Part shown: one piece after another, positions 54,541-63,692 of the stretch
Position numbering within the stretch: the first letter of the stretch is position 1
Layout of the letters: every line of letters begins with the position of its first letter
Source: Paraburkholderia agricolaris
GTDB taxonomy: Bacteria; Pseudomonadota; Gammaproteobacteria; Burkholderiales; Burkholderiaceae
Reading direction: 5' to 3'
NCBI RefSeq assembly: GCF_009455635.1
Contig: NZ_QPER01000002.1
Location: 1,922,001-1,986,000 of the forward strand
Length of the DNA: 64,000 nt
Notes under the pieces: generated by a model
What the model was told of the DNA's origin: nothing
What the model saw: the letters and a program-made list of their open reading frames with translations, nothing else
Database searches by the model: none
Made by a program: the position numbers and the translations under genes

Positions 54541-55785
54541 TTAGTGGGCAACAGCGGCAGCGCCGTGTTCGTCGATCAGGTGGCCGGTGTAGAACCGGTC
54601 CAGCGAGAACGGCGCATTCAGCGGATGCGGTTCATCTTTCGCGATCGTGTGCGCATAGGCCCAACCCGAGCCGGGCGTCGCCTTGAAGCCGCCCGTACCC
54701 CAGCCGCAATTGAAATAAAGCCCCTTGACGTCGGTCTTGCTGATGATCGGGCACGCATCCGGCGACACGTCCACGATGCCGCCCCACTGGCGGTTCATCC
54801 GCACGCGCGAGAACACCGGGAACATTTCGACGATCGCTTCGAGCGTGCCTTCGATAATCTGGAAACTGCCGCGCTGACCAAAGCCCGTGTATTGATCGAC
54901 GCCCGCACCGATCACCAGATCGCCCTTGTCGGATTGACTGATGTAGGCATGCACCGCGTTCGACATCACCACCGTATTGACGACCGGTTTGATCGGCTCC
55001 GACACCAGCGCCTGCAACGGATGGCTCTCGAGCGGCAAGCGGATGCCGGCCATGTCGGCGAGCGTGGACGTATTGCCTGCCGCCACCACGGCGACCTTCT
55101 TCGCCTTGATGAAGCCCTTGGTGGTATCCACACCGACCACCTGGCTGCCGTCGCGGCGAATCCCCGTGACCTGGCAGTTCTGCACGATGTCGACACCATG
55201 CTGATCCGCGCCGCGTGCAAAACCCCAGGCCACCGCATCATGCCGAGCCACACCGCCGCGCCGCTGGATCGACGCTCCGAGCACCGGGTAGCGGCTATTC
55301 AGATTGATGGTCGGCTCGATTTCCTTGATCTGCTCCGGCGTCAGGAACTCGGCATCCACACCGTTCAGCCGGTTTGCATTCACACGCCGTTCTGTATCGC
55401 GCACGTCCTGCAGCGTATGCGCAAGATTCATCACACCGCGCTGGCTGAACATCACGTTGTAGTTGAGGTCTTGCGACAGACCCTCCCACAGCTTCATCGC
55501 CTTTTCGTAGAGCGCGGCCGATTCGTCCCACAGATAATTCGAGCGCACGATCGTCGTATTGCGCGCAGTGTTGCCGCCGCCGATCCAGCCTTTCTCCAGC
55601 ACGGCGATATTGCGCACGCCGTGCTCTTTCGCGAGGTAATAGGCAGTGGCGAGACCATGCCCGCCGCCGCCGACGATCACGACGTCGTACTCGCGCCTGG
55701 GCTCCGGGCTCTTCCACTGACGCTCCCAGTTCTCGTGATACGACATCCCGTTGCGCAACAGGCTGAATATCGAATAGCGGCTCAT
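54541..55785 (-). CDS. soxB: Sarcosine oxidase beta subunit
   Basis: 414 residues. [23 protein letters not shown] is the FAD-binding motif (about residue 35), preceded by the typical SoxB N-terminus [33 protein letters not shown] near the C-terminus holds the flavin-contact Gly residues. It carries the covalent FMN and FAD of the heterotetramer and oxidises sarcosine. AAGGACC ribosome site; 46 bp after sdaA. Confidence 0.96.
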   Translation of the reverse strand: MSRYSIFSLLRNGMSYHENWERQWKSPEPRREYDVVIVGGGGHGLATAYYLAKEHGVRNIAVLEKGWIGGGNTARNTTIVRSNYLWDESAALYEKAMKLWEGLSQDLNYNVMFSQRGVMNLAHTLQDVRDTERRVNANRLNGVDAEFLTPEQIKEIEPTINLNSRYPVLGASIQRRGGVARHDAVAWGFARGADQHGVDIVQNCQVTGIRRDGSQVVGVDTTKGFIKAKKVAVVAAGNTSTLADMAGIRLPLESHPLQALVSEPIKPVVNTVVMSNAVHAYISQSDKGDLVIGAGVDQYTGFGQRGSFQIIEGTLEAIVEMFPVFSRVRMNRQWGGIVDVSPDACPIISKTDVKGLYFNCGWGTGGFKATPGSGWAYAHTIAKDEPHPLNAPFSLDRFYTGHLIDEHGAAAVAH

Positions 55786-55831
55786 CGTTGGTCCTTTGGG
55801 TCCTGTTGTTACTCTTTGATTCCTGATTCGC

Positions 55832-57226
55832 TCAACACTCGATGACGTTCACGGCAAGACCGCCGCGCGACGTCTCCTTGTATTTGGTCTTCATATCCGC
55901 GCCGGTTTCGCGCATGGTCTTGATCACGTTGTCGAGCGACACATAGTGCTGGCCGTCGCCCTTCATCGCCATGCGCGCGGCGTTTAGCGCCTTGATCGCG
56001 CCCATGGCGTTGCGCTCGATGCAGGGAATCTGCACGAGGCCGCCAACCGGGTCGCAGGTCATGCCGAGGTTGTGTTCCATGCCGATTTCGGCAGCGTTTT
56101 CCACTTGCGTCGGCGTGCCGCCCATCACGGCGGCGAGCGCGGCCGCGGCCATCGAACAGGCCACACCCACCTCGCCCTGGCAGCCCACTTCCGCACCCGA
56201 GATCGAGGCGGTTTCCTTGTAGATGATGCCGATCGCGGCAGCCGTCAGCAGGAAGGTGACGATGCCTTCGTCGTTCGATGCATGCATGAACTTCACGTAG
56301 TAATGCAGCACCGCGGGAATCACGCCGGCCGCGCCGTTGGTCGGCGCCGTGACGACGCGCCCGCCCGCCGCGTTTTCTTCGTTCACGGCCATCGCGTAGA
56401 GATTGACCCAGTCGAGCATTGACAGCGGATCGCGCAACGACTCTTCCGAGCGCGAACGCAATTGCGCGCAGAGATCGGCGGCGCGGCGCTTTACGTGCAT
56501 CGGACCCGGCAGTTCGCCACGCACCTTGCAGCCACGCTCGACACACGCCGACATGACGCGCCAGATCGTCAGCAAGCCTTCGCGCACGTCCTGTTCGGAG
56601 CGCGACGCGCATTCGTTGCGCAGCGTCACCTCCGCGATCGACAAGCCGGTTTCACGGCACACCCGCATCAGATCGTCGCCGGTGCGAAACGGATACGGCA
56701 CGTCCACGCCGGCGCGCAGTCCGTTGACGCGATCGCCTTCGCGATTGATCACAAAGCCGCCGCCGATCGAGTAATACTCTTTCTCCACCAGCAGTTGGCC
56801 GTTTTCGTCGAAAGCCTGAAAACGCATGCCGTTCGGATGCACGATGCTCGAACCCGGCGCGCCAGGCATCAGCTTGCGGAAGAAGCCCAGTTGTTCGCGC
56901 TCGTCGAATTTGACCGGGTGCTTGCCGAGCAGCATCAGTTGCTTTGTTTCGCGAATCGCCCGCAAGCGCGGTTCGATCACGTCCGGGTCGATCAGATCGG
57001 GCAGATTGCCTTCGAGGCCGAGCAGCACCGCTTTGTCCGTGCCATGCCCCTTGCCGGTCGCGCCAAGCGAGCCGAACAGTTCGACCTTGACGCGGCGCAC
57101 GAAGCCAAGCAGATTGGCGTCCTCGATATGCGAGGCGAAGCGGCACGCAGCGATCATCGGCCCGACGGTGTGCGAGCTGGAGGGACCGATGCCGATCTTG
57201 AACAGATCGAAAACGCTGACGTTCAT
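55832..57226 (-). CDS. sdaA: L-serine dehydratase (single chain, iron-sulfur type)
   Basis: About 464 residues from ATG 57226 ([20 protein letters not shown]). N-terminal beta domain with [11 protein letters not shown] and a C-terminal alpha domain with [21 protein letters not shown] text and [22 protein letters not shown]; the Cys residues bind the 4Fe-4S cluster. It deaminates serine to pyruvate and ammonia. First gene of the sox operon, so it ends the betaine-to-pyruvate path. Divergent from a GATase1-AraC gene. Confidence 0.96.
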   Translation of the reverse strand: MNVSVFDLFKIGIGPSSSHTVGPMIAACRFASHIEDANLLGFVRRVKVELFGSLGATGKGHGTDKAVLLGLEGNLPDLIDPDVIEPRLRAIRETKQLMLLGKHPVKFDEREQLGFFRKLMPGAPGSSIVHPNGMRFQAFDENGQLLVEKEYYSIGGGFVINREGDRVNGLRAGVDVPYPFRTGDDLMRVCRETGLSIAEVTLRNECASRSEQDVREGLLTIWRVMSACVERGCKVRGELPGPMHVKRRAADLCAQLRSRSEESLRDPLSMLDWVNLYAMAVNEENAAGGRVVTAPTNGAAGVIPAVLHYYVKFMHASNDEGIVTFLLTAAAIGIIYKETASISGAEVGCQGEVGVACSMAAAALAAVMGGTPTQVENAAEIGMEHNLGMTCDPVGGLVQIPCIERNAMGAIKALNAARMAMKGDGQHYVSLDNVIKTMRETGADMKTKYKETSRGGLAVNVIEC

Positions 57227-57408
57227 GGTGTGCCTTGTACGTTGCGATACCAGCATTAGCTGGGTTGCCGGGTTTGGCTTGAACTAGCCGCTATTGCACC
57301 GCACGTCAAATTGGACCGATAGAATAAAAACGGCATGACAGTGGGATAGTGGCGTCAAGCGGAGCGCCGGTCACGCGCAGCGGCGGATTTGCGATGACTT
57401 CTGACGCA

Positions 57409-57450
57409 TTTTCGACAGGCGCCGGGTTTGCGGCTCGCGATGCTCGAAAC
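57409..57450. promoter_or_regulatory. Shared word set in the sdaA / AraC divergent region
   Basis: TTTTCGACA (57409-57417), TCGCGATG (57435-57442) and TCGAAAC (57444-57450) occur in the same order as at 41959-41990 upstream of glyA. The 292-bp interval 57227-57518 must hold the promoters of sdaA and the AraC gene. This is a candidate binding region for a GbdR/SouR-type protein. Confidence 0.35.
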
Positions 57451-57518
57451 AACGCTGAATGGCTCGCTAGCCCCGGTGCTATGCTTGATTCAACTCTTTT
57501 CTTTTGCTGGCTGCATGC

Positions 57519-58601
57519 ATGAATTCCGCTGAACCGCGTCCCCTTCAATCGATCGACGGCCCCTCGAAGCAGCGCATCCGCTTCGGCATCATCCTGCTGC
57601 CGAACTTCACGCTGACGGCGTTCTCCGGGTTCGTCGACCTGTTGCGCCTGTCCGCTGACGAAGGCGACTTCAGCAAACCCGTGCGCTGTTCGTGGAGCGT
57701 GATAGGGGAAACCCTCGCCCCCGTGCGCGCGAGTTGCGGGATTCAGATCACGCCGTGGGAAACCTTCGACAAGGCCGAGCCGTTCGATTACGTCGTGGTG
57801 GTAGGCGGCCTGCTGCATTCCGGGCCGGCCGCGAACGACGCAACGCTGGCCTTCATCCGCCGCGCCGCCGCCACCGATGCAACCCTGGTCGGCATGTGCA
57901 CCAGTGTGTTTTCGCTGATGCGCGCGGGCGTGCTGGACGGCCACCGCATCTGCGTGAGCTGGTTTCACTACTGGGATTTCATTGAACGCTTTCCAGCGGT
58001 CAATGAGGAGACGCTGGTAGCAGACAGGCTGTTCGTGATCGACCGCCGGCGCATTACGTGTTCGGGTGGACGGGCGTCGATCGACGTGGCGGCAGCGATC
58101 CTGTTGCGCCACTTTGAAACGGCCACGGTACAGAAGGCGCTGCGGATTCTGCTGGTCGACGATATGCAGAAAGGCAATGCGCCACAGCCGCATCCGCCCG
58201 GACTTGCACCCGCCGCGCATCCGAAGGTGAAGCGCGCGATTCTGCTAATGGAACAGCACGTGGGCCGCTCGCTGTCGCTCGATGAACTGGCGCGCAAGCT
58301 CGATCTGTCGCCGCGTCAACTCGAGCGGCTCTTCAAGGCGGAAACCGGCAAGGCGCCGCAGGCCTACGCGAAGCAGGTGCGCTTGCGCACCGCCGCGTGG
58401 CTGCTGACGAGTTCGGATAAGACGGTGGCGGACATTGCCTCCAGCTGCGGCTTTTCCGACGCCTCGCATCTGGGCCGCGAGTTCCGCAAGCAGTTCGGCT
58501 TGCCGCCGATGATGTACCGCGAGCAACGTGGCACGGCGGCGGAAGTGGATGACGGCTCGGGATACGACGAGACGTTTCCGGGGCGGGCCCAGGCGATCTA
58601 G
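57519..58601 (+). CDS. GlxA-type AraC regulator, SouR/GbdR relative
   Basis: About 360 residues from ATG 57519; an upstream TTG at 57504 is in frame. GATase1 domain (FGIILLPNFTLTAFSGFVDLLRLSA in blocks; VGMCTSVFSLMRAGVLDG about 130) and AraC domain (LARKLDLSPRQLERLFKAETG, IASSCGFSDASHLGREFRKQFG). It is more distant from the other two GlxA-type regulators in this window. Divergent from sdaA-soxBDAG, so sarcosine sensing as in SouR is the simplest guess. Confidence 0.88.
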   Translation: MNSAEPRPLQSIDGPSKQRIRFGIILLPNFTLTAFSGFVDLLRLSADEGDFSKPVRCSWSVIGETLAPVRASCGIQITPWETFDKAEPFDYVVVVGGLLHSGPAANDATLAFIRRAAATDATLVGMCTSVFSLMRAGVLDGHRICVSWFHYWDFIERFPAVNEETLVADRLFVIDRRRITCSGGRASIDVAAAILLRHFETATVQKALRILLVDDMQKGNAPQPHPPGLAPAAHPKVKRAILLMEQHVGRSLSLDELARKLDLSPRQLERLFKAETGKAPQAYAKQVRLRTAAWLLTSSDKTVADIASSCGFSDASHLGREFRKQFGLPPMMYREQRGTAAEVDDGSGYDETFPGRAQAI

Positions 58602-58643
58602 ACCCGGCTACATGACGGCTCAGGATCACGGCCCGGGTCCCTC

Positions 58644-59579
58644 TTACTGCCCTGCCACGTACGCCTTCACCGCCGGCAAGCCGTCCTTGCCATCAAACGT
58701 CTTGACACCGGCAAGCCACTTGTCGAGCACGCCCGGATTCGCCTTCAGCCAATCCTTTGCCGCCTTGTTCGGATCGGTCTTGTTCATGATCGGCAGCATC
58801 ACGTGGTTCTCGATATCGGTCGTGAAGTGCAGGTTCGATACGAGTTTCGCGACGTTCGGGCAACGCGTCGAGTAATCGGTCGGGACGACCGTCATCACTT
58901 TGGCTTCGCCGTAGTTCGGCCCGAACACGTCGTCGCCACCGGACAGATAGTCGATCTTCATCTGCACGTTCATCGGATGCGGTTCCCAGCCGAGAAACAC
59001 GATCGGCTTCTTGTCGCGAATCGCGCGATTCACTTCGACCAGCATGCCCGCCTCGCTCGACTCCACCAGCTTGAACTTGCCAAGGCCGTACTGGTTGCTG
59101 TCGATCATCTTCTTGATCAGCGCATTGCCGTCGTTGCCCGGTTCGATACCGTAGATCTTGCCGTCGAGCTTGTCGTAGTTCTTCGCAATGTCGGCAAAGT
59201 TTTTGATGCCCGCCTGATACGCGTAATCCGGCACCGCCAGCGTGTATTTCGCGCCGGTCAGGTTCGGCGTGGGCAGCACGGTGAGCTGACCGGCCTTCCT
59301 GAACGGATCGATGATCGGATCCATGGTCGGCGACCAGTAACCGAGAAACACGTCGATCTGCTTGCTCTTCACGCCGGCAAAGGTGATCGGCACCGAGGCG
59401 ATGGTTTTGGTCGGCTTGTAGCCGAGCCCTTCGAGCACCGTCGAAGCGAGACCGGTAGTTGCCGCGATATCGGTCCAGCCGACGTCGGCGAACCGGACGT
59501 CCCGGCAAGTGGCAGGTTCCACGGCAAAGACAGACGACACCGACAGCGCGCACAACGACGCAGCCCACAAACGTTTCAT
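58644..59579 (-). CDS. choX: Choline ABC transporter binding protein
   Basis: 311 residues. Signal peptide MKRLWAASLCALSVSSVFAV then EPATC. DVGWTDIAATTGLASTVLEGLGY, QIDVFLGYWSPTMDPII and IVFLGWEPHPMNVQMKIDYL carry the aromatic cage positions of ChoX/ProX. It binds choline and delivers it to ChoVW. Last gene of the choV unit, 108 bp after the AraC gene; a 12-bp palindrome (59637-59648) lies in that gap. GAGGG ribosome site. Confidence 0.94.
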   Translation of the reverse strand: MKRLWAASLCALSVSSVFAVEPATCRDVRFADVGWTDIAATTGLASTVLEGLGYKPTKTIASVPITFAGVKSKQIDVFLGYWSPTMDPIIDPFRKAGQLTVLPTPNLTGAKYTLAVPDYAYQAGIKNFADIAKNYDKLDGKIYGIEPGNDGNALIKKMIDSNQYGLGKFKLVESSEAGMLVEVNRAIRDKKPIVFLGWEPHPMNVQMKIDYLSGGDDVFGPNYGEAKVMTVVPTDYSTRCPNVAKLVSNLHFTTDIENHVMLPIMNKTDPNKAAKDWLKANPGVLDKWLAGVKTFDGKDGLPAVKAYVAGQ

Positions 59580-59636
59580 GGCGTTCCCTCAGGGTGATTG
59601 AAGCTAGACTGGTTTTATCAACCGGATTTTCCAGGC

Positions 59637-59648
59637 GCGATTAATCGC
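59637..59648. promoter_or_regulatory. 12-bp perfect palindrome upstream of choX
   Basis: GCGATTAATCGC, 58 bp before the choX start and 40 bp after the AraC stop. It may be an operator of an internal choX promoter. Possible binder unknown. Confidence 0.4.
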
Positions 59649-59687
59649 ACCGACTTTCTTGATGCCAACTCATTTACGCCAACCTGT

Positions 59688-60686
59688 TCACGCCGACAGC
59701 CGCCGCTCGACGCTCGGCGCGTGACCAAACTGCGCACGATAGGCCTTGCTGAAATGACACGGCGAATGAAAGCCGCACACGGCCGTTACGCGTGCAATCG
59801 ATGCGTCCGTGTTGCGCAGCAGTTCGCGTGCACGGCGCAAGCGCAAGGTCAGGTAGTAGTGCGTTGGCGATACGCTCAGGAACATCTTGAACATGCGCTG
59901 CAAATGACGTTGCGACAGATGCACGAGCCGCGCAAGTTCATCGAGCGATAACGGCTCTTCGATATTCGCCTCCATCAAGCGCACGACCTCGATCAATTCC
60001 GCCCGTGAGAAGCCCACCCGCGCATCGACCGGAATATGCTGATAGTCGGTCGAACCACGAATCCGCTCGACAATGAACTGCTCGGACACCTGTGCCGCGA
60101 CCGCATGGCCGAGGCGCATGCCCACCAGGTTCAACATCAGATCGAGCGGCGCGGTACCGCCCGTGCAAGTCAGCCGGTCGCGGTCGATCACGAACAGCTC
60201 GTCGGCGAAACGCACATGCGGGTAACTTTTGTGCAACGGCGACATATCTTCCCAATGCACGGTACAGCGATAACCGTCGAGCAGGTTCGCGGCCAGCAGC
60301 GCGTAGGGCCCGGTACACAGTCCGCCAAGCGGAATCCCTTTGGACGCAACGTCCCGCAGCAACGCGATCACCGTATCGTTCACGTAATCGCGCACATGCC
60401 AGCCGGCGCAGACGATCAGTACATCCGGCATACCCGCTTCGGCGAGCGTCGTGGTCGGCTTCACGGTGATGCCGTTGCTCGCTCGCGCCGGCTCGCCGTC
60501 CGGTGTAATCACCGACCATGTGTAGTGCTGCGCGCGGCCCACGTAATTGGCCATGCGTAGCACTTCGACCGCGCTCGTGAACGCGATCATCGAAAAGTTC
60601 GGCAGCGTCAGAAAGCCGAAGTGCGCGAGCCCGGACAACTGCGAATCGGCCGGGGCCTCGACAGTAGGAATCGCATCGCGCTTCAT
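59688..60686 (-). CDS. GlxA-type AraC regulator, GbdR-like, inside the choline transporter operon
   Basis: 332 residues. GATase1 domain (FLTLPNFSMIAFTSAVEVLRMAN, GGLCTGPYALLAANLLDG) and AraC domain (LARLVHLSQRHLQRMFKMFL, YYLTLRLRRARELLRN, VTAVCGFHSPCHFSKAYRAQFG). It is very like the protein at 42228-43223. It lies 7 bp after choW and before choX, so it is co-transcribed with the choline transporter, an arrangement that would give positive feedback if it activates the unit. Likely ligand glycine betaine or a related compound. Confidence 0.9.
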   Translation of the reverse strand: MKRDAIPTVEAPADSQLSGLAHFGFLTLPNFSMIAFTSAVEVLRMANYVGRAQHYTWSVITPDGEPARASNGITVKPTTTLAEAGMPDVLIVCAGWHVRDYVNDTVIALLRDVASKGIPLGGLCTGPYALLAANLLDGYRCTVHWEDMSPLHKSYPHVRFADELFVIDRDRLTCTGGTAPLDLMLNLVGMRLGHAVAAQVSEQFIVERIRGSTDYQHIPVDARVGFSRAELIEVVRLMEANIEEPLSLDELARLVHLSQRHLQRMFKMFLSVSPTHYYLTLRLRRARELLRNTDASIARVTAVCGFHSPCHFSKAYRAQFGHAPSVERRLSA

Positions 60687-60693
60687 AGGCGGC

Positions 60694-61596
60694 TCAGCTG
60701 TGCTGCGCCGTCGGTGCCCGGCGCACCTTCATGACGCTGCGCAGACCTGACAATAACGGTGCGCGCACCGTGCCCGGCGAGCGGCCGAAGCTCTCCGTGA
60801 TGCGGTCGAGAATGATCGCCAGCATCACCACCGAGAGACCGCTTTCAAAGCCAAGACCGATATCGAGCCGCTGAATACTCGCCAGCACGTCGTTGCCGAG
60901 ACCGCCGGCGCCCACCATCGAAGCGATGATCACCATCGAGAGCGCCATCATGATGGTCTGGTTCACACCCGTCATGATCGACGGCAGTGCATTCGGAAAC
61001 TGCACCTTGTACAGCAATTGCAGCGGCGTGCAGCCGAACGCCTGCCCTGCTTCGACGATCTCGCGATTCACATGCTTGATACCGAGCGAGGTGAGACGCA
61101 CGGCGGGCGGCATCGCGAAGATCACCGTGGAGAGAATCCCCGGCACGCGGCCGAGACCGAACAGCATCGCGGCCGGAATCAGGTAGACGAACGCGGGCAT
61201 GGTCTGCATCAGGTCGAGCACAGGGCGCACGATCGTTTCCACGGTGCGGCTCTTCGCGGTCCAGATGCCCAGCGGCACGCCGAGCAGCAAGCTGATCAAG
61301 GTCGACGAGAGCGTGAGGCCGAGTGTAATCACCATCTGATCCCAGAACCCGGTGCCGTAGATCAGCAGCATCGCGAGCAAGGTGAACAGCGCGAAACGCC
61401 AACCCACTCGCCACAGACCGACGCCGACAAAAAACGCCATCAACGCCCACATCGGCACTGCTTGCAGGCTGTGTTCGATCAGCGCGGCAAAACTCTCGAT
61501 GACCTTGCCGATGGAGTCGAAGGTTTTCGCGTCGTGGTCGAGCAGATAGTGAACGCCGTGATCGACCCAGGCGCCAAGTGGAATGATTTCAGACAT
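60694..61596 (-). CDS. choW: Choline ABC transporter permease
   Basis: About 300 residues from ATG 61596, overlapping the choV stop by 8 bp (ATGTCTGA). Six or seven membrane spans; QTMPAFVYLIPAAMLFGLG and the EAA loop EAGQAFGCTPLQLLYKVQFPNALPSI (in parts) are typical of OpuAB/ProW permeases. It forms a homodimeric channel for choline and, with other binding proteins, betaines. Confidence 0.94.
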   Translation of the reverse strand: MSEIIPLGAWVDHGVHYLLDHDAKTFDSIGKVIESFAALIEHSLQAVPMWALMAFFVGVGLWRVGWRFALFTLLAMLLIYGTGFWDQMVITLGLTLSSTLISLLLGVPLGIWTAKSRTVETIVRPVLDLMQTMPAFVYLIPAAMLFGLGRVPGILSTVIFAMPPAVRLTSLGIKHVNREIVEAGQAFGCTPLQLLYKVQFPNALPSIMTGVNQTIMMALSMVIIASMVGAGGLGNDVLASIQRLDIGLGFESGLSVVMLAIILDRITESFGRSPGTVRAPLLSGLRSVMKVRRAPTAQHS

Positions 61597-62767
61597 GAGA
61601 ACCTCTATGGCGCGTGAGAACATGCAACACGTTCGTCTTGTTGACCGAACCGCAGTAGGAGCCATCCGCTTCCACAACCGGCAGCGGCGCCCGGCTCGCG
61701 ACTACGCGCTCGACGACGTCGTCCAGCGGCGTGGTGCGACGGATGCATTCAACGTGATTGAGTTGTGGCGAAGCGCTACCCGTCGCATCGCGGCACACGA
61801 AGCCGCGAATCTTGCGTTCGGCGTCGAGCACGAACGCGTATTCCGCGCTGCCGTTGAGCGTCGCGGCCACGCTCGAGGCGTCGATCTGCGGCGAATGCTG
61901 CATGAGCGGCACCGCATCCGTTTGCATCAGATCGCCCGCTGTCAGATAGCGGCTGGTGTCGATGCCTTCGAAGAACGCGCGGACATAGTCGTCGGCGGGG
62001 TTCGTGATGATTTCCTGCGGGGTGCCGATCTGCACCACCTTGCCGCCTTCCATGATCGCGATCCGGGTGCCGATGCGCATCGCCTCTTCCAGATCGTGCG
62101 AGACGAACAGGATGGTGCGTTGCTGCTCGCGCTGCAGATCGAGCAGCACGTTCTGCATTTCCTTGCGCTTGAGCGGATCGAGCGCCGAGAACGCTTCGTC
62201 CATGATCATCAGCGACGGATTGACTGCCAGCGCCCGTGCCAGACCCACGCGCTGCTGCATGCCGCCGGACAGTTGGGCCGGCAACTTTTCCGCAAACGGC
62301 GCGAGGCCGACCTGTTCGAGCACGGCCATGGCGCGCTTCTCGCGCTCCTTCTTGCCGACGCCCGCCACTTCCAGCCCGAACGCCGCGTTGGAGAGCACCG
62401 TGCGCTGCGGCATCAACGCGAAGGACTGGAACACCATGCTCATGTCCTTGCGGCGCAACGCGGTGAGTTCCGAGCGCGGCACGCTCGCCACGTCGCGGCC
62501 GTCGATCAGGACTTTGCCGGCGGTCGGTTCGACGAGCCGGTTGATCAGGCGAATCAGCGTCGACTTGCCGGAACCGGACAGGCCCATCAGCACGAAGATC
62601 TCGCCTTCCTTGACTTCGAACGATACGTTGTGGACACCGACTATCTGACCGGTGCGCGCGAACACTTCCTCTTTGGTTGCGCCACCTGCCAGCATGCCGA
62701 GCGCCTGTTTCGGACTGGTGCCGAACACCTTGCACAGCCCTTCAACCACGACCTTGGGTGAATTCAT
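61589..62767 (-). CDS. choV: Choline ABC transporter ATP-binding protein with CBS domains
   Basis: About 392 residues from ATG 62767 (AGGAGAGCG site); the frame runs upstream into the repeat array but without a ribosome site. Walker A GLSGSGKSTLI (about residue 62), signature LSGGMQQRVGLARAL, Walker B LMIMDEAFSALDPL, then C-terminal CBS pair (about 285-390) as in OpuAA/ProV, where it senses ionic strength. It powers choline import. Confidence 0.95.
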   Translation of the reverse strand: MNSPKVVVEGLCKVFGTSPKQALGMLAGGATKEEVFARTGQIVGVHNVSFEVKEGEIFVLMGLSGSGKSTLIRLINRLVEPTAGKVLIDGRDVASVPRSELTALRRKDMSMVFQSFALMPQRTVLSNAAFGLEVAGVGKKEREKRAMAVLEQVGLAPFAEKLPAQLSGGMQQRVGLARALAVNPSLMIMDEAFSALDPLKRKEMQNVLLDLQREQQRTILFVSHDLEEAMRIGTRIAIMEGGKVVQIGTPQEIITNPADDYVRAFFEGIDTSRYLTAGDLMQTDAVPLMQHSPQIDASSVAATLNGSAEYAFVLDAERKIRGFVCRDATGSASPQLNHVECIRRTTPLDDVVERVVASRAPLPVVEADGSYCGSVNKTNVLHVLTRHRGSHV

Positions 62768-62781
62768 TGAACGCTCTCCTT

Positions 62782-62977
62782 TGTCGACCGCAGTTAGCGC
62801 TTTAGCGCTTACTGCGGTCCCATGCAAAGCTGTCGACCACAGTTAGCGCTTCAGCGCTTACTGTGGTCCCATGCAAAGCTGTCGACCGCAGTTAGCGCTT
62901 CAGCGCTTACTGTGGTCCCATGCAAAGCTGTCGACCCGAGTTAGCGCTTTAGCGCCTACTCCGGTCCCATGCAAGCC
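62782..62977. repeat. Four tandem 49-bp hairpin repeats upstream of choV
   Basis: Units start at 62782, 62831, 62880 and 62929. Each starts TGTCGACC and contains two 9-bp arms (GACCGCAGT / ACTGCGGTC in unit 1) around TAGCGCTTTAGCGCTT, itself self-complementary. Units differ mostly by paired changes: position 5 of the arm, G-C in unit 1, is A-T in unit 2; position 6, C-G, is G-C in unit 4; unit 3 has a G-T wobble. The array ends 14 bases before the choV start, so it would form the 5' leader of choVW mRNA. 49 is not a multiple of three, so it is not coding. Confidence 0.9.
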
Positions 62978-63692
62978 AATTGCTGCAGTGGCGGACGTCT
63001 GTCCGCGCTGTGCATACATAGTTGCCAGAAAAAAGTACGCCTAGCCGACTATTTGCGACAACCACATGTGGAAATACGACACCGCTCTCGCGCGGATGCC
63101 GGCAAGCGGCGATCAAAGCCCTGTTGGGCAAGGGTTTGCGAGGTGTCGGAGGGATCAGCCGGGCGTGTCGCGCCAGAGCAAGTGGGCGTGCTCCGGTGGA
63201 AAAAAGACGTGCATGGAAGACGTTGCCGGCAAACTTGCGGCGATGCAGCAAGCACACTGCCGCTCAGCGGGCGCGATTGCGCAGCCGTGGCCGTCCCCGA
63301 TGATCAATGCTCGATGCTCAAGATCGCGTGCAACAGACGATCCGCCCGCGAAAAATACCAGATCGCAAGGCCGCCCAGCACCGGATACATGCAGCACAAG
63401 CGCGCGAGCGACCAAACCTCAGCAGAAAAGCTCATTGCATTGACCGCCCAGGGTGGAGGTTCGTCGGCAAAAATTCGAAATGGCGCGATCTGGCTACAAG
63501 TTGCCGGTTCAGGCCGAAAAATGCTGAGGGTTGCACCCGACAGAGGAAAAACGAGCCGTGCACACGATCCATGGTGCACGACTTTCATTACATTAGTCTT
63601 AAGGGCGGCCGACGTCACTTCGGGTTAGCCATATCGGCTCCCGCCCCAACGCTGCTGTCACGAGATTGACACGCCCATGAGCACCCGCGAGT
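62978..63692. other. Region without a convincing gene
   Basis: 715 bp. Several open frames of 60 to 220 codons overlap on both strands, but none has a recognisable domain, a good ribosome site or a steady codon bias. It should hold the choV promoter. A short dyad TGTCA-CGAGAT-TGACA lies at 63656-63671, just past the stop of the right-edge MFS gene. ACGACA and TCGCGCGGATG at 63076-63097 weakly resemble the word set of the other control regions. Confidence 0.5.

Noticed and set aside
62768..62827. Upstream start for choV inside the repeat
   Set aside because: No ribosome site there, whereas AGGAG precedes ATG 62767, and the repeat unit length is not a multiple of three.
62782..62977. Repeat array as a CRISPR
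   Set aside because: The four 49-bp units are contiguous, with no unique spacers, and each is one hairpin. No cas genes are near.
62969..63628. 219-codon open frame in the right-hand gap
   Set aside because: No domain, no ribosome site, Cys/Arg-rich mixed composition, and competing frames of similar length on both strands.
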